NCBI GenBank assembly: GCA_905178155.1
Contig: CAJINV010000003.1
Coordinates: forward strand, 1,359,557-1,423,556
Direction: 5' to 3'
Length of the DNA stretch: 64,000 nucleotides
From: Amoebophrya sp. A120
Lineage: Eukaryota > Sar > Dinophyceae > Syndiniales > Amoebophryaceae
Both the position numbers and the translations under genes were made by a program. The notes under the pieces are model-generated. The model had not been told where the DNA came from. It was given only the letters and a program-made list of their open reading frames with translations, and did no database searches. The number at the start of each line of letters is the position of its first letter. Position 1 is the first letter of the stretch. This document shows positions 23,401-36,400 of the stretch, piece after piece.

Positions 23401-25815
23401 GCAGATCTGCGCGACAGCTATGGGGTGGCGGGGACGTTTTTCTCCAGGATATCGCCGGCCGCTTCGTCAAAGAGTCGTGAAAGATTCACCGAGTTCATGG
23501 AGACGGTAAAGCGCGCTCTTCTTTCTCCGCTGCCTTGGATCCCCAAGGGGAGCGACAAGATGACCGAAGAAGAAAAATACCGCTGGCTGCAGCAACTGAC
23601 AAAAGAAGACATTTTTGTTTCTGTCGTGATGGAGCACAATGGCATTGCGTCGTCGTCGTCGTTGGGCCAAGATTTTGAGGAAAAAGTTGCCATTTTGCCG
23701 CATGATGACGAACGGACGGCTTTTTTCGCGCAGGGTCTGGCTCGATCGGCATCCTCTACTTCCTACTCTTTTGCAACGACTCCTCTAGTTCCAGGTCCGC
23801 ATCCTCTAATTCCAGGCGTGGCTGCTACGACTCCTGCTGTTGAAGATGGTCGTCGTCTACAGACAAAACAAGACATTGCCAAGATCCTCGCGACGCGAGA
23901 CATGATATCGTCCGGGCTGGCCACAGTTGCACTGCCGCTGGCGTTATCAACTGCAAGTATGTTTGGGTCCTCTGGAGGAATGCAAGACTTTTCATGCATC
24001 TCGCGGACCACGTGCAATGGGTGGTCCGGAATGCACCCACAAGCATCACAGAATTTGTCAGACCTCCCTCGTGCTTATCCTGCATGAGACGTGCGCCTTT
24101 TGGCCTACCAAGAAGTGGGTAGTTTTTGGTGTGCATGCAAACTAATAACAGGTCCCAAATGGAAATTATGGAAGTGGACCGCTCCGGAACTAATTATGTA
24201 GCGAATAACAGTTCCCAAGTGGTGGAATTGTTTCTTGGGAGTTACGGACATCGACCAGAAGCTCCTATCACTCTAGTTTTTATAAGATAAATATATAAAG
24301 ATGGCTCGCGCAAGGCAGATTTTCATTTTTTTGGAAAGCGAGACTTTGCATATGCATGACAAGTTGCAACCTTCCAGAGGAGCCAAACGTATTTGCATTT
24401 GATAGGCACTTCCGACTGGGGAGGACGACGAGGACGAAAAGTGGGACACCGTGATTCTAAAGAATCTCCTGCTCGATGCGAGTACTACCACAGCGGCTCG
24501 TGAAGCAGGCGAACATCAAACTGGAGATGATACTACAGGAAGCGAACTAGGTACTAGTGCCCCTGCTTTCTTTCCCTTTGACAGCGAAGACCAGTTGCGA
24601 GAATACATGGGGGAAAAGCTGGACGAGGAGATCGAAACTCTGAGGGATGTTGAAATGGAAGATGCGCAAGTCGAGGAGATGTTGTCGTCTTCTACCTCGT
24701 ATCAAATGCAAATATGTCTGGGTCTGGTAGGTTGCAAGACTTGCCACGCTAAGTTTGGACCGCGCAAAAATCTGTGTTGCGTGATTGCCAAAAGCGGTTC
24801 AATTTTGACCACGTTGGTGTTGGGAGGCAGTTTCTTACGCGACGAGAAGATAAGCATGATAGAAATCTCACAGAATCTGTCGTGCTAGGTTCTTCATTCT
24901 AGACCCCACGGGTCATAGAATACGTGCATGGCAATCACCTGCTCTCTGCCAGACCCAGACACATTTGCAGTGCATACCTCGTCGCCCACAGTGGCAGAAG
25001 TCCATGTCGACGACGACCTGGCCACGCGACTTGCGAAGATGAATGTCGGCACGAACGGTAATGGAAAAAAGTGTAGTAGGGGACAAGCTTCTATGGAGTT
25101 TGGTTCAGGTTCTGCTCTTCTAGCAGGTCCTCGTGGGTCAACAGCAACAGCTGGTGCTATGTCTAGTACTCGCGGAACAAGTACGTCGCATCTGCTCGCG
25201 GCCTACTTCCCGAACGGGGAGCTCACTTTTTCAGACGCGCGCGCACCGCACGTGTTGGATCCGTCTGTTGAACGGCTGGAAGAAGAAAGCGCAGCATTTC
25301 TCGCGGCAGCGAGTGTCGAGGAGCGCGTGAGGCTTGATAGAGTTCGGAAAAACGACCGCGAGGCCCTGCTGCAATGGCAATCGAAGTGGCACGAACAAGC
25401 ACGGTCGGAGGCGGTTGCTGGCGAAAGAAGTGCAATCTATGGGAACCAGATGAAGCCGACTCAGCAGCGACGGAAGAAACGCGGTGGTCGTAAACAAGCT
25501 ACTTCTCGATCTCCTTCTCCTACCACGCGCCGGCAGGCGAAAAGAAGTGAAGGAAAAGAAGGAGATGAGGAAAGTAGGCGGAAAGAGGCCGAGCGCCGGG
25601 CGGCGTTGCTCGCGGCAAAAAAGCAGAAGGTCGTGAACGATCTCACGCGAAAGTTGGGGAAGTTCCGGTTGGTGCTGAGGGAACTGCGCAAAACGGCGGG
25701 GATTTTGGAGGGGGGAGTGCGGGCAAACTGGCAAGGTTCCCACATCAAGATGCATGCGGAGGGGGGAGGCGCGTGGACACTTCGGGTCCCGCACGGACAG
25801 GGAAGCCACCGATGA
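20456..25815 (+). CDS. Large secretory-type unknown protein, 6 exons
   Basis: CDS join(20456..21565, 21906..22790, 23051..23160, 23457..23940, 24406..24699, 24982..25815), 1,238 aa. All five introns are introners. Residues 1-25 (MTMRLRQRLLLVALVAFDVG) look like a signal peptide or anchor. Basic repeats of the type RVSRSPRxK occur near residue 150, and a second Lys/Arg/Ser-rich tract lies near the C-terminus. The remainder mixes helices and acidic low-complexity loops. Frame continuity supports each join. The fourth introner (23945-24405) is the exception: frame is kept only if 465 nt are removed, which does not match element plus 5 bp. The first intron has the weakest inverted repeats. I recognise no family; the signal peptide together with nuclear-looking basic tracts is contradictory. 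Confidence 0.65.
21566..21900. mobile_element. Degenerate introner, family A-like
   Basis: The left end (TATCAAAATGAAAAATCCCC) and the right end (GGGGAGATATTTCCTCGCAATA) are only partly inverted-complementary, sharing the ACCCATA/TATGGGG core of the family A variant seen at 23161. The presumed duplication (GCCCC versus GCAAT) matches at only two of five bases. Removing 340 nt keeps frame and joins two coding blocks, which is the main support. Confidence 0.55.
22791..23045. mobile_element. Introner, family B
   Basis: Left TIR TATCACAGGCAAATATGTCT, right TIR ending GGTTGCAATTGATA. The target TCGAC is duplicated at 22786-22790 and 23046-23050. Excision is in phase 0. The ends are more diverged than in most family B copies. 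Confidence 0.88.
23161..23451. mobile_element. Introner, family A variant
   Basis: The left end begins TATTCTGAGTATAAATGTTC and continues with CCACCCCATAG; the right end carries CTATGGGGTGG and finishes CTCCAGGATA. Duplication TCGCT/TCGCC (four of five). Excision restores TTG TCG CTG GCC GCT in frame. Confidence 0.85.
23945..24405. mobile_element. Introner, family B, long and with imprecise borders
   Basis: TIRs TATCAACTGCAAGTATGTTT and GTATTTGCATTTGATA flank 461 bp, nearly twice the usual length. Flanking bases GGCGT and GGCAC share only GGC. Frame is preserved if 23941-24405 is removed, so the splice borders or the duplication have drifted. The extra length lies in the right half (about 24110-24290) and may be a second insertion. 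Confidence 0.8.
24700..24976. mobile_element. Introner, family B
   Basis: Left TIR TATCAAATGCAAATATGTCT, right end CCAGACCCAGACACATTTGC and then AGTGCATA. Duplication CCTCG at 24695-24699 and 24977-24981. Excision is in phase 0. Confidence 0.92.
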
Positions 25816-27455
25816 GAGATATGAGAGAGGCAGGAAGATGCTGAGAGGCAAGAGAATCTTGGGGAGTATTACAGAAGGTGGCGATGAAAACGTGGGAGGT
25901 TGAACGGCGGAGAAAATAAAAGCCGTTGGGGTCGTCACCATTGACAACAATGTTTACTCGCTATTTGTCAAACAGGCTGTATTTCTAGTCAAAGTAGTGG
26001 CGCTATTTGAACGAAATCAATCTGAAAATCTCGAGTCCCCTCATATTTACAAACAGTATGCATTTGACGTGAAGCTGAAAAATAATGGTCGTGAAACACC
26101 AGCTCCTATGTCCAATCAATCACGGTGTACGTACTTGAAACTGCCTCTATGTCCAATCGAAATTATGTACCCAGACCTACAATGAGAATGAGTAGCGCCG
26201 TACTTCTCTCGCCTAATTCAAAGTCGACTGGTTCTACGTGTAGGATTGAAGCTGAAAGATCTCTACTTGGTTCAGCCCGTAAAAAAAGCGAAGAAGTAGT
26301 GCCGAAAAGAACTCAAAACCAAGCATAAAAGTCGTCTATTTTCCATGTGGTTTCGCGCGTGTATAATTTTGGAAATTTAAAAAGAAAAGCGAAGCCCCAA
26401 GGCATGTGAGACGATGATGGCAACGAGGCTGCGGCTCCCGCCCGTAGTTCAAAAGAAAGAAAGAAACCCTCGCGTCAAAAGAAAGAAACTTCGCCCGTTC
26501 AAAAGAAAGAAACTGCGCCCGTTTGAAAGAAAGACCGTTTATGGGTTGGACTTCCCCCGTCGCCCGTTACCCGTTCGTAGTTTCGGACTCGGAGCTTGCG
26601 GGTCTCGGTTTACTTGCCAAGGTCTTCGAGAGAGGCACTGTTTAGGCAGTGCCGGTGACGCTGTGTTTGCTTTCACTCGTCCCAGAGACAAGTTCGGAAG
26701 GACTCGCGATCTGTGTTACTACTTACTTGAAGGTCATACATCAAATTCAGAGCTGTTCTCTCGATCTGCAAGTATTGCTTTAGAACGAACGATCCCTGCC
26801 ATCTTTCTATTCCAAAGTGAAAGCATAAGCGCACTTTTGAGGCTCTGCGATTACTTTGAGACTACACCACACGAAGCGATCCTCTGATGAATACGAAGTA
26901 AGTGCTACTCTGCCTTGATCAACAGCTACTCTTCCCGTTTTGAATCGTTTTGTTGGTTCAGAATCCGAATACAATAAAGTGCTTAGGCCAGCGTCGCTCC
27001 ATGATCTTTGTGATTCGTACGTATGTACCACCTCAATGGCCAAAACAACTAAAATTAGAAGATCCAAAAGTCTACAACTAGCAACCACTGACGTGCGTTC
27101 GTTCAATCGAATGGATGTTTTTCTATATGACTTACCAGCGACAAGAGCAAGACTGTAGGAATGTAGCATTTTTACACAGCATTATACACTAGCGACTTGA
27201 AATAGGCTTTCCATTTGCGGCGCTTGCTATAACGAGTATGTTAAGACGATACGATTATCAGGTGTGCGACGCATGAACCCCGCCTCCTGCAAGAACGCAT
27301 TTTATGACGCAGCAGCTGCCAGGTTGACTATGAAGCTGCATTTGAACGCCGGGCTGCACGACCTTCCTTCCTTCCAGAAGCAGAACGCTACTGCTGTGGT
27401 TTTCTTATAAGCGGCCGCCCGTTTTGTTCATTAATCATCCCGAGCTCCAAACGCC
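25816..27455. other. Long intergenic stretch with a small tandem repeat
   Basis: About 1.6 kb without a supported gene. At 26448-26536 the motif CAAAAGAAAGAAAC recurs three to four times at roughly 27-29 bp spacing. The frames at 26414-26887 and 26940-27158 look like chance. Confidence 0.5.
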
Positions 27456-30400
27456 ATGTCGGCGATTTCCCTGCGGTGCGAGCTGGAAGCGGGTGGGGCC
27501 GACTTTGACGCGGTGGTGGCCCGGCATGAGAAGTTCCTGGAGGCCCTGGCGACGCAGCAGCCGGCCGCTCGGTGGTGCCCCAGCTCCGCCAGCCTGTGCG
27601 TGACCAAGCGCCGCAAGCTGCGGGCGGCCGACCTGCGCGAAGAGCTGCAGCTCCCCTCCGAAGACCACGTGTACGACCTCTTTCACTGTTACCAGCAACA
27701 CAAACTCACGCAGCAGTGGCACCGGTCCGAGATCAACACGAGGGAACTGGACGAGGAGGACGTGGCGTCGTTTGACCTGTACGACCAAATGATACAGAGC
27801 TTGTCCACCCCCGCGGAGGGAGGATCTACTTCTACAGCATCTTCACAGGCGGCCCCGGCGCAAATAATCACCTCGTCCACTGGCGCAACAATAAATAAGT
27901 CGAGAATTATACAGCAGAACCAGCAGCGGGAATTGCACTCTTTAGCCCCGGAGGAGTACCACCGGCAGCTGCTGCAGGAACTCCGCTACTTCCTCCACGC
28001 CGAGCGCGTTGCAGTGCTGCAGACGTTTGCGCTGCTGGTTGGCGAGTTCGCGAACATCTCCACGGCTGCGTCCGCGAAGGCCGCACGAACCAGCGGGACG
28101 AGCTCCTCCTCGAGCAGTAGCAGCAGTAGGCTCCGAGCAAGCGTGAATAACAACTCCTCGTCGAACATGATGAGTGGAGCGCCATCTCCTGCAAGGTCGG
28201 GTGCCGACGTGCTGCGGAATTTTGTGTTGCGCAACTGGCAAAACATGGTGGAGCGCACGTACGAGACGTATGTGTCCACGAACAAGATGGACCCCAACGC
28301 GGGGGAGGATCTGCAGGTGGGGCTGGAGCTGCAAATTGCCAGCCTGGAAACTCTGGTCGTTTTCGTGCACGCGGCGGAGTCGCACAACATGGCGCTGGAA
28401 ATAACCAAGTCGTTCTCCTCAAACCCCTCGCACCAGGCAGTTCTGGTTTCGCGCCGCTCAACCATGCTTGAAATTGTGAACGACAGTAGAGAAACTACTT
28501 CAACGACTGAAGACGACTCTTTTTCTCAGCCGAAGATGACCCACACTGCCCCGCAAGCGCCGCCTGCCAACGCCCAGCAGCCACTGCAGCTGGGCATCAG
28601 TCTGCTGGACCTGTGCCAGAGCTTCGCGGGGACGCGGTTTCTCGGGTGTTCCCACTTTCTTCGTCCGAAGCTCGAGGGAGAGCTGTTTCAGAAGACGCAC
28701 CCCGACGCCCACTTGCTCCTGGCCGAGAACGACTTGCTCTACCTGCGGCTCGCGCAGCACCTGAGCGACTTGCAGGTGGTGTTGCTGTTGCAGATCCTGC
28801 AGGCGGCGGCGACGGTCCCGGGCATGGACTTGGAGAACGCGGAAGTAAAGCAAATCCACCAAGAACTCACCGATTACTCCGTGTTGTTCGACAAGTGCGG
28901 CCACAACGTGTGGGTGGGCAACGATTTTGCGGCGGACACGCTGAGCAACCCCATGGCCTGGGAGGAGCAGCACATGCTGAAGCAGACCAGCATTTTGACC
29001 CTGGGCTGGTTCGTGTACGTTACCTCGAAGCCGGACTACGCACCCCTGGTTCACCGGCCGGACACCGTGTTCGGACGGTACAAGCAGGTGTTGCGCAGCG
29101 AAAAGCTGGTGGCCTTTGCCCTGCAGGAGATCGTGCAGCGTTCGCGGCTCTTTCCGACGGACGCGGCGCACGCCCCGCCGAACGCGCCCTTGGCGCGCTT
29201 TTCCCGGCACCGCGTGCTGGCGTTTTTGGGCTGCTCCTTCCAGAAGTTCCACGACATCCACCGCATGGTCTTCGTGCAGTACTGCAGCCGCGTCGCGGAA
29301 ACGTTGAAGCTGGAAGACTGTCCGGTGCTTCTTCCGCACGGTTTGACCCTCGTGGTGCGGCAAGCATTTAGTATTTGTGGCGCCCCCGCCGGAACATCAG
29401 GAGGTTCATCTTCACCATCATCTTCGTGCAGCAGCGGTGTCGAGAGAGTGAAGAAACGCATTTGGGCACAGGACATCGCAAACCGTGCCGGGTTGCAGTT
29501 TCTGCTGGGACACATGGTGAACGACCTGGGCACCTACCTGCCGAATTGTTTGGATCTGCTCGCCGCCCTACTCCCGGGAACAGACAGTTTGGACGCGCAG
29601 AGCGACATGGTGTACGACAGTCTGATGCTTTTGATGCAGGAGACAAAAGTTCCGTCGTTCACCACACTGCTGCCCTCCGTGACCGACTGTGTGCGGTCGG
29701 CCAATCAGGAGACCGCGGAATTGCAACGCCCGGTCTACGTCGAGCACTTCTTCCTGCGGCAGTTTGGTGTGAGTTGCGCCCCCGTTTACGATGCAACGTG
29801 TACCGGGATGCGGGCCGGAACCCAGGGTCGGCTCCTCCGGAAGGCCGTGGTGGAGCCGCAACGCACCAAGCTGGAGGCCTCCGTGTGCGCCCACTGGCAG
29901 CTCGGGGCCGGCGAAGGGTTCTGCATGCTTCCGCTGGTTTTCACCACGCTAGACTCCTTCATCGACAAGTACAGCAGCGCGGTGGGCAGAAAGCACGACC
30001 CGGCGCTGCCTCCGTCCTCCACCCGGGACGCGTTCTCGGCCGACGTACAGTCTTTGAAGACCCACTTGATTGAGCAGAACCACATTTGCGTGCCGAGCAA
30101 CGTCGCGCTGTCCCTGGCCGCGATTCGGTTCGTGTGCAAAATGGTGATCGCCTTTCCCGACCGGTGGCAAAGCAGCGACCTGCACCTCGCGGTGTCGGCC
30201 GAGGGAAGGAAACTGACGAAAGAACCGACCTTGACGCTTCCCCTGTTCCAGCGGCTCTTTCGCCTATTTCTGTGCTGCAGCGCAAAACCGGAGTTTCGCT
30301 CCTTGGTGCCCTTAATTCTTCAGGCGATGGCCACGTTTTTCCAGGATGTGGAGGCAATAGCAAAGTCAAGAACAGGAGGAGCCTCAAGTAGTACTGCTGC

Positions 30401-33400
30401 CTCACAGCTGCACTCCATGTACGACCCAGAGCCACGACCGGTATTAAACGACACAGCATCCACGTTTCACCAGCAGAGAACTACGTCAAGCACTATGATG
30501 GAAGAGGACCACCATCCGCAGCTGCAGACCACGACCAACCTCCAAGCGCAGTACGGACGCCGACGACGACGGGGAGGTGGACTCGCACCCGCGAGAGTTT
30601 CTACAACCGGACGGGACCACGCCGACCACTACGAAACGGCAGTCCCAGACCAACAACGAGAGGAACTACTAGTACAACCCGAACGCAAGACCAACAAGGC
30701 GCGGGCGTTTTCGCTGCTGCTCCTGCTCGAGCAGAACCAGTCCCAGTTCTTTGCCTGTCTGCACCAAAACTTGAACGCGGAGAGGGCCGAGGGGCACTAC
30801 ACCATTTTGCTCGCGACACTGAAGTTTTTCGAAACGATGTTTGACGCCGTGCCCCCGGCCAGCTGGGGAGCCAACTGGAACTTGCAGGCGGCGGCCACCC
30901 TCAACGTGGGCGGGGGCGGGGGGACCGCGATTCGCACCCTCGACGACCTGGACCAGTCGCGGCACACCGTGGTGCGGGAGGCGCAGTTTCTGCTGCTCGA
31001 GGAGATCCTCAGTTTCGTCCTGGCCTCTGTGTTCGCCAAACACGGCTCTGGCTGGGCGTACGCCGGGGAGAAGCACGACGCGTCCTCCGTGAAAAACGAC
31101 ATTGGAAAAGTTTGCATTCGCATCGCAACGGTGAATTTCGTCTCGCTCTTCTTCTGCAAAGACTTCTTCCAAGACGCAAGTAACATTCTCTCCACGCGCG
31201 CGGACGCGGATCTGGTCAGCGAGCTCTTCAACACGCTGCGCAAGCGCCAGCACCGGTTATTGCAGCTCTTTGCGGAAAATGCGGTCCTCCCGCGGGTGCT
31301 GCAGACCCTGGTTTGCGAGATGATGGTTTTGTCCTGTTCCGGCCTGTCATCCGTTGTTACTGAGAAGTCCAGCGGAGGAACATCATCGGCAACCGGCGCT
31401 TTGGTAGTTTCAACATCCGGAGCAAACGCACGCCCAAATGAAGGGTCGTCGTTACTGGACGAAAGTGCAACAAAGAAGCTCTCGCGGCCGGTGGTGTTCG
31501 GGTTCACGAACACAGCGCTGCTGCAATCGACGCCCCCGTCCGCGGTCAGCGACTACGAGAACACCACGCGCATCATCCACCGCTTTCTCTACGCGGCAAA
31601 TTGGATGCCCAACGTGGCCAACGGCACCAGGGACCAGTTCCGCGCCACGGAATACGAGAACTTCTTCAAAACGAAATCGCAGAGCGAAGACTTCTTGCTG
31701 ACGTCGTTGGATTTTCTGCTCGCGCTGCTCACGATTTGCTTGCGGCCGAGCGAGGATCTGGTCAACAAGGAGGCCGTCCGCGAGCTCGAGGAGTACTTGC
31801 TGTCGCAAACCAATACCCCCTCCTGCAAGCGGCAGTACTCCGTGACCTGCGGAGCCGACAACATCCAGTGCGAAGTCTTTTCCGTGGATTTGATCAAATC
31901 GCTCTTTCACCTGTCCTCCTGGAACACGGGAGGTGGTGGCATATCGTCCACCGCGGGCAGCACCACCAGCTCCATTGCGGTGGCCATTCTCGCGGCACAG
32001 ACGCTGCAAAAGATGTGCCTTCTGTGGGAGCAGACGGACACGTTTGCAGCTAGTAAGCACCTGCTGTCCGAATTTCTCACCTTCAACTGCGCCCCGGCCT
32101 ACCACGCGGAAACGGCGAAGGAGAAAACGAAACTGGAGCTGCAGATGCTGCTGAAGGACATCACCGACGCCAACGCGGCGGCAGCGGAACCTGCGTTGCC
32201 TGCGTTGCCTGACGGGAAAGAACCGACAGAAGTAAAGGCGGTGGAAGACGCGAAGCCGCCACAAGAGGGCCAAGCGTCGGGGCTGTCAGCAAGCAGAGGA
32301 GTTTATCTCTCCGGAGGACGTCCAAATAAACCGAGCGTGCATCTCGGGGCGTCCATTGTCCAGAAGTGGCTGCAGATGATGGTCAGGCCCGACCCAAAGC
32401 TGGTCGAGCTGCGTCACGCCTTGCTCTCGCTCGCCTGCGTGGGCGTCCGGACGCAGAGCTCGGTCTTCCTCACACTGGAAGCGCGCCCCGGGCAAAATCT
32501 CATCCGCAAATGCAGGCAGATCGTGGAGGAGTGTTTGCGCAGCTTTCCAGTGGAGAAGAGCGGCGGAGGGAGAAATACGACACCAGACGACCTCGCAGCG
32601 GAAAGTACACGACCCACCGTCGACAAGAAACAGAAGGAGAAGCTCCGCTGGGTCGCCAACAAAGTGCCTTTACTGTGGCACGCGATGCACCTGCTGGGCG
32701 AGATTGTGAACACGCTCTTTGTGGATTTCGAGTCGCTCGAAGACGTCTGGCTGCTTCTCATCAACGTGCAGGGGAAGGTGTCGCAAATCATCAAGGAGTG
32801 TTTGCCGTATTACCTTGACGTAACCGCGATGTCCTCCCCTCCAGGACGTCGAGGGAATAACGACGAGCAGTATGATCATGCTAGTAGGGTTTTGAAGGTA
32901 AAATACGCGACGCAAATTCGGTCGCAGCAGTACTACTTCTACCTGGTGCAAGTCGTGAAGGAGATCCATTTTCTCGCGTACGTGGGCATGGCGAAGGTTT
33001 CCCAGTGGATGGACACGAAGAAGTCCACCATTGCGCAGCTCCTGGACAAGTCCAAGAGCTTCAAGAAGCTGCAACTGCTGGTGATGGCGGTGCTGTTCGA
33101 CGAGCATGACTTGTGGTCCCGAGACCCAGACGCCGCAAACCAAGCGGCCGCGGCGGCCATGAACAACACCGGTGGACCGTCGGCGAACACCTACATCTTC
33201 TCCCCGCGCACGCGCGCAGCTGACCAAAGAATGGAAGTAGAGCAGGATAATTATATGCAAGAAGCCAATAACGTGATAATGAACGCGAAAGACACAACTG
33301 ATTCCAGCATGTTCGTACCTCCGTCGGCGTACACCGCGAGCCGGGAGCGGTTGTTTCAGCTGTGCCACAAGGCGGGAATTCAGGACGACGTGTACGCAAA

Positions 33401-36400
33401 CCTGCTCTCGCGGGACGACATCACGAAGCAAGTGACGGGGACGAGCTACCGCAACATGCTGAATAAGGAGGTGTGCGAGGACTTGGACGACTACATGTAC
33501 GGCAACTACTCGGGCGTCAGCAGCGCTTTGCTCCTGGAGCACCACGTGGTCGGGGGCACAAACGCATTTGCTTCCGATTTCAACGACGACCCAACAAGTT
33601 TGATGCAGCAACTTCCCCGGCAGCAGCAGCAGAGACTGTTCCGAAAGAATGACTTCGGTGGGCAATTCCGTTCGGGTTTCGGGACCGACAGTCTGAGTCA
33701 CGACTACCTGGCGAAAAACACGGCCTACGGCGCGATTTCGCGCGGAATGCGCGCGACCCGGAGCTTGTCGGACGTAAGTGTGGTCCGGTCGGAGACCGTG
33801 CGTCGCTTTATCGCCGCCTTCGACCGCTTGGAGCGCGAACAGCTGACTAGAAAAAGGCTTCTTGTTGGGACGGGCGAATCCGCGCCGATATCCTCCACGT
33901 CCGCGACACTGCGAACAAAGACCAGCCTGACGCAGACCCTGAACCTTCTGTCCTATTATTACGACGTGAAAACTGGCGGCAGCGCGACGACCGGTGTTCA
34001 GAGACTCGACCCCATGGGTGTTGATGTTACCATGACCACGAGCAACAATCCAACCCCGTTTCGCACGCCGGAAAGAGGCGGATGGAACCACAACAGTACA
34101 GTTTCTAACAACCCGTACAACGACAGCAATAGATTCGGCGGCGGCTCCTATTCACCTGCGCACAGGAGTTGTAGAGCAGCAGTGTCCGCTGCCTCGTCAA
34201 AGCAGGCGTTGCTGGCCGAGGCCGACACCTTCGGGAACCTCTCGGCCATCGTGAGTCTGCAGCACGAATCCCTCGCAATGTATTCGCAACTGGTGTTGGC
34301 GGTGTGCGAGCTCGCCTGTGCACTGGCCAACGCGCCGAAGAACGACGATCCGCAGATGGTGCACGACCTAGTGTCTCCGCTGCTTCCGATATCCTGAGTA
34401 AAAACGTACCCACACCAGAGTTGTAATGCAAATCTGCATGCTGAAAATGTTTCTCATGCGGAGCTCCATGAGAAGCATTTTCTAGTCGTGTTTTGCAATT
34501 TGTCATGCTCGAATCAGCATGGTATGCTAGATCTGTGATGCTGCTGAGCTAGCTCAATCAGCACTACACTACGACTCCAAATTTGTCATGCAAAACAGCC
34601 AAAACTTGTGGATTTGTCTAGCCGATTCCCCATCTTGACTCTGGTGTGGGTACGTTTTTACTCAGGATATCCGAAGCTGATCCCCTACATCTCCTTGCTG
34701 CTGCACGACCACCAGATTTATCAACTGTAAAAATGTCTGGGTCTGGAAGAATCCAACTTGTCATGCTGATTTTGGATTCTAAAAAAATCTGTATTGCATG
34801 AGCAGCCAAGAGAGTCCAAGTTTTGCTACACGAAGAGAGCATTTGTCATGCGGTATAGGCATCAGGAAGCCCTCACAAAATCTGTGATGCTAGGGCATGC
34901 ATCACAGACATCAAGAGTCATGCAAAATGTGCATGACAAACCTGGCAATCTTCCAGACCCAGACATTTTTACATTTGATAAGATTCTCACCGATCCGAAA
35001 GCAGGAGGTTCCGGCGTCTCTACGGCACTCCTCAACCGGGCTGCAACAAGCACTTTGCACGACTGCGCGAGCGAGGCGGTGCGCAAGCTGTTCCCCGCCC
35101 CGTTGCTCCCGACGCTGAGCATGTTTTTGACCATGACCACGCGCATCCTGCAGTTCCCCATGTTCTCGAGCCCGGCGTTCCAGTTTCCCCCGCTCGCCAA
35201 GTACTTCAACGGCGCCGTGCGGGTGCCGGAGGAGATGATCAGCGTGCTGAAAATGACATCCGAGGAGTGCACGCAGGGCAAGCTGTTCTCGCGGCAGCTG
35301 GCGCAACTCCTGAAGGTGTTGGTGCGGCAGCTGCAGAGCCAGGGCGTGAAAGACGTCCGGTTGCACAGCGACGTGCGGGAACGAAGCGGCGGGCAGCAAT
35401 TCGCATGGTCTCGAACGGCGGCGCACCTCGTGCAGGACCGCAGCATGGTGTTGGACGCGTTCGCGTCTACTTTAGGCTGTCTGTTCCAGCTCGTGACGGC
35501 GTTTCTGCCCGAAAACGCGGCCAGCGAAAGAACCACGAGCGTTGAGCAGGAAGCCGAGATCGAGGAGATCTTCGTGCTGGTGCTCGAGAGCTGCACGGAA
35601 TTGCTGCAGGTCCATCACCAGCAGACGGGCATGCCACTCGTGTCCGACCGGGTCTTGAACGAAAGCGACGATAATTTGTTCGACGATCGACTCCGCGGCG
35701 GAGAACAGATGTCAAAACTAGCGACTCCCCGGGGCGGTGGTCCTGCGCGAAAAAAGCAGCGGCGTGGCGTCGACTCAGCGATGTTGAATAGTAACGGAAG
35801 TCAAAAGGAGAGAACTACCAACTATATGACCGGCGCACAACAAGGTAGAAGTACGTTGACAGCGGCGCAGTCGGACGAGGAACACTACGTTGCACAAGCG
35901 GCAGCGAACAAGAGTCCCTCGTCCTACCAGTCTTGGTTTGCGAATTCGAGTGTGACCAGCGCCAGCTTTGGCAGCTTGATCCTCGCCATGGTCCAGCGAA
36001 TCACGGGCATCGTTCCCGTCGAAAAGTACTACGATTTGTACGTGTCCTTGACCACGGTGCTGATGCAACCCACACCCAATGGCATGTGGCAGTTCACCAA
36101 CTCCGCGGACCACGGGTCGTCCCGGGCGAAGGGCCCTTCCGCGGCCAAGCTCCTCCTCGCGGCGAAGCTGAACAACGTGCGCAAAGCAGTGAACGGCGAG
36201 CTGGGTCTGGGCGGCTCCATGAGTCAACAACATCTTGACGGAAACACTAACAGCAGCAGCGACGGCGGGGTCTACTTTGCAGAACTGCAGTTACCCGCAT
36301 CCATGTCGATCACTGCGGAAGATAACGTGCGGAGAAAAATTGTGCTGGATCGCGAACCTGCACTGCAGCGAATACTCGCGCGGCGGATCGACGCGTGCGT

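Noticed and set aside
25600-25815. Possible HicA-like fold at the end of the 20456-25815 protein
   Set aside because: Only a loose Gly-Ser-His pattern; too short and too weak to assign.
26414-26887. 157-codon frame in the 25.8-27.5 kb gap
   Set aside because: Its first part is made by a Lys-coding tandem repeat and the rest has no coding look.
32670-34091. Minus-strand open frame of 473 codons
   Set aside because: Antisense to the nucleoporin first exon; no domain, His/Arg/Val-rich composition typical of shadow frames.
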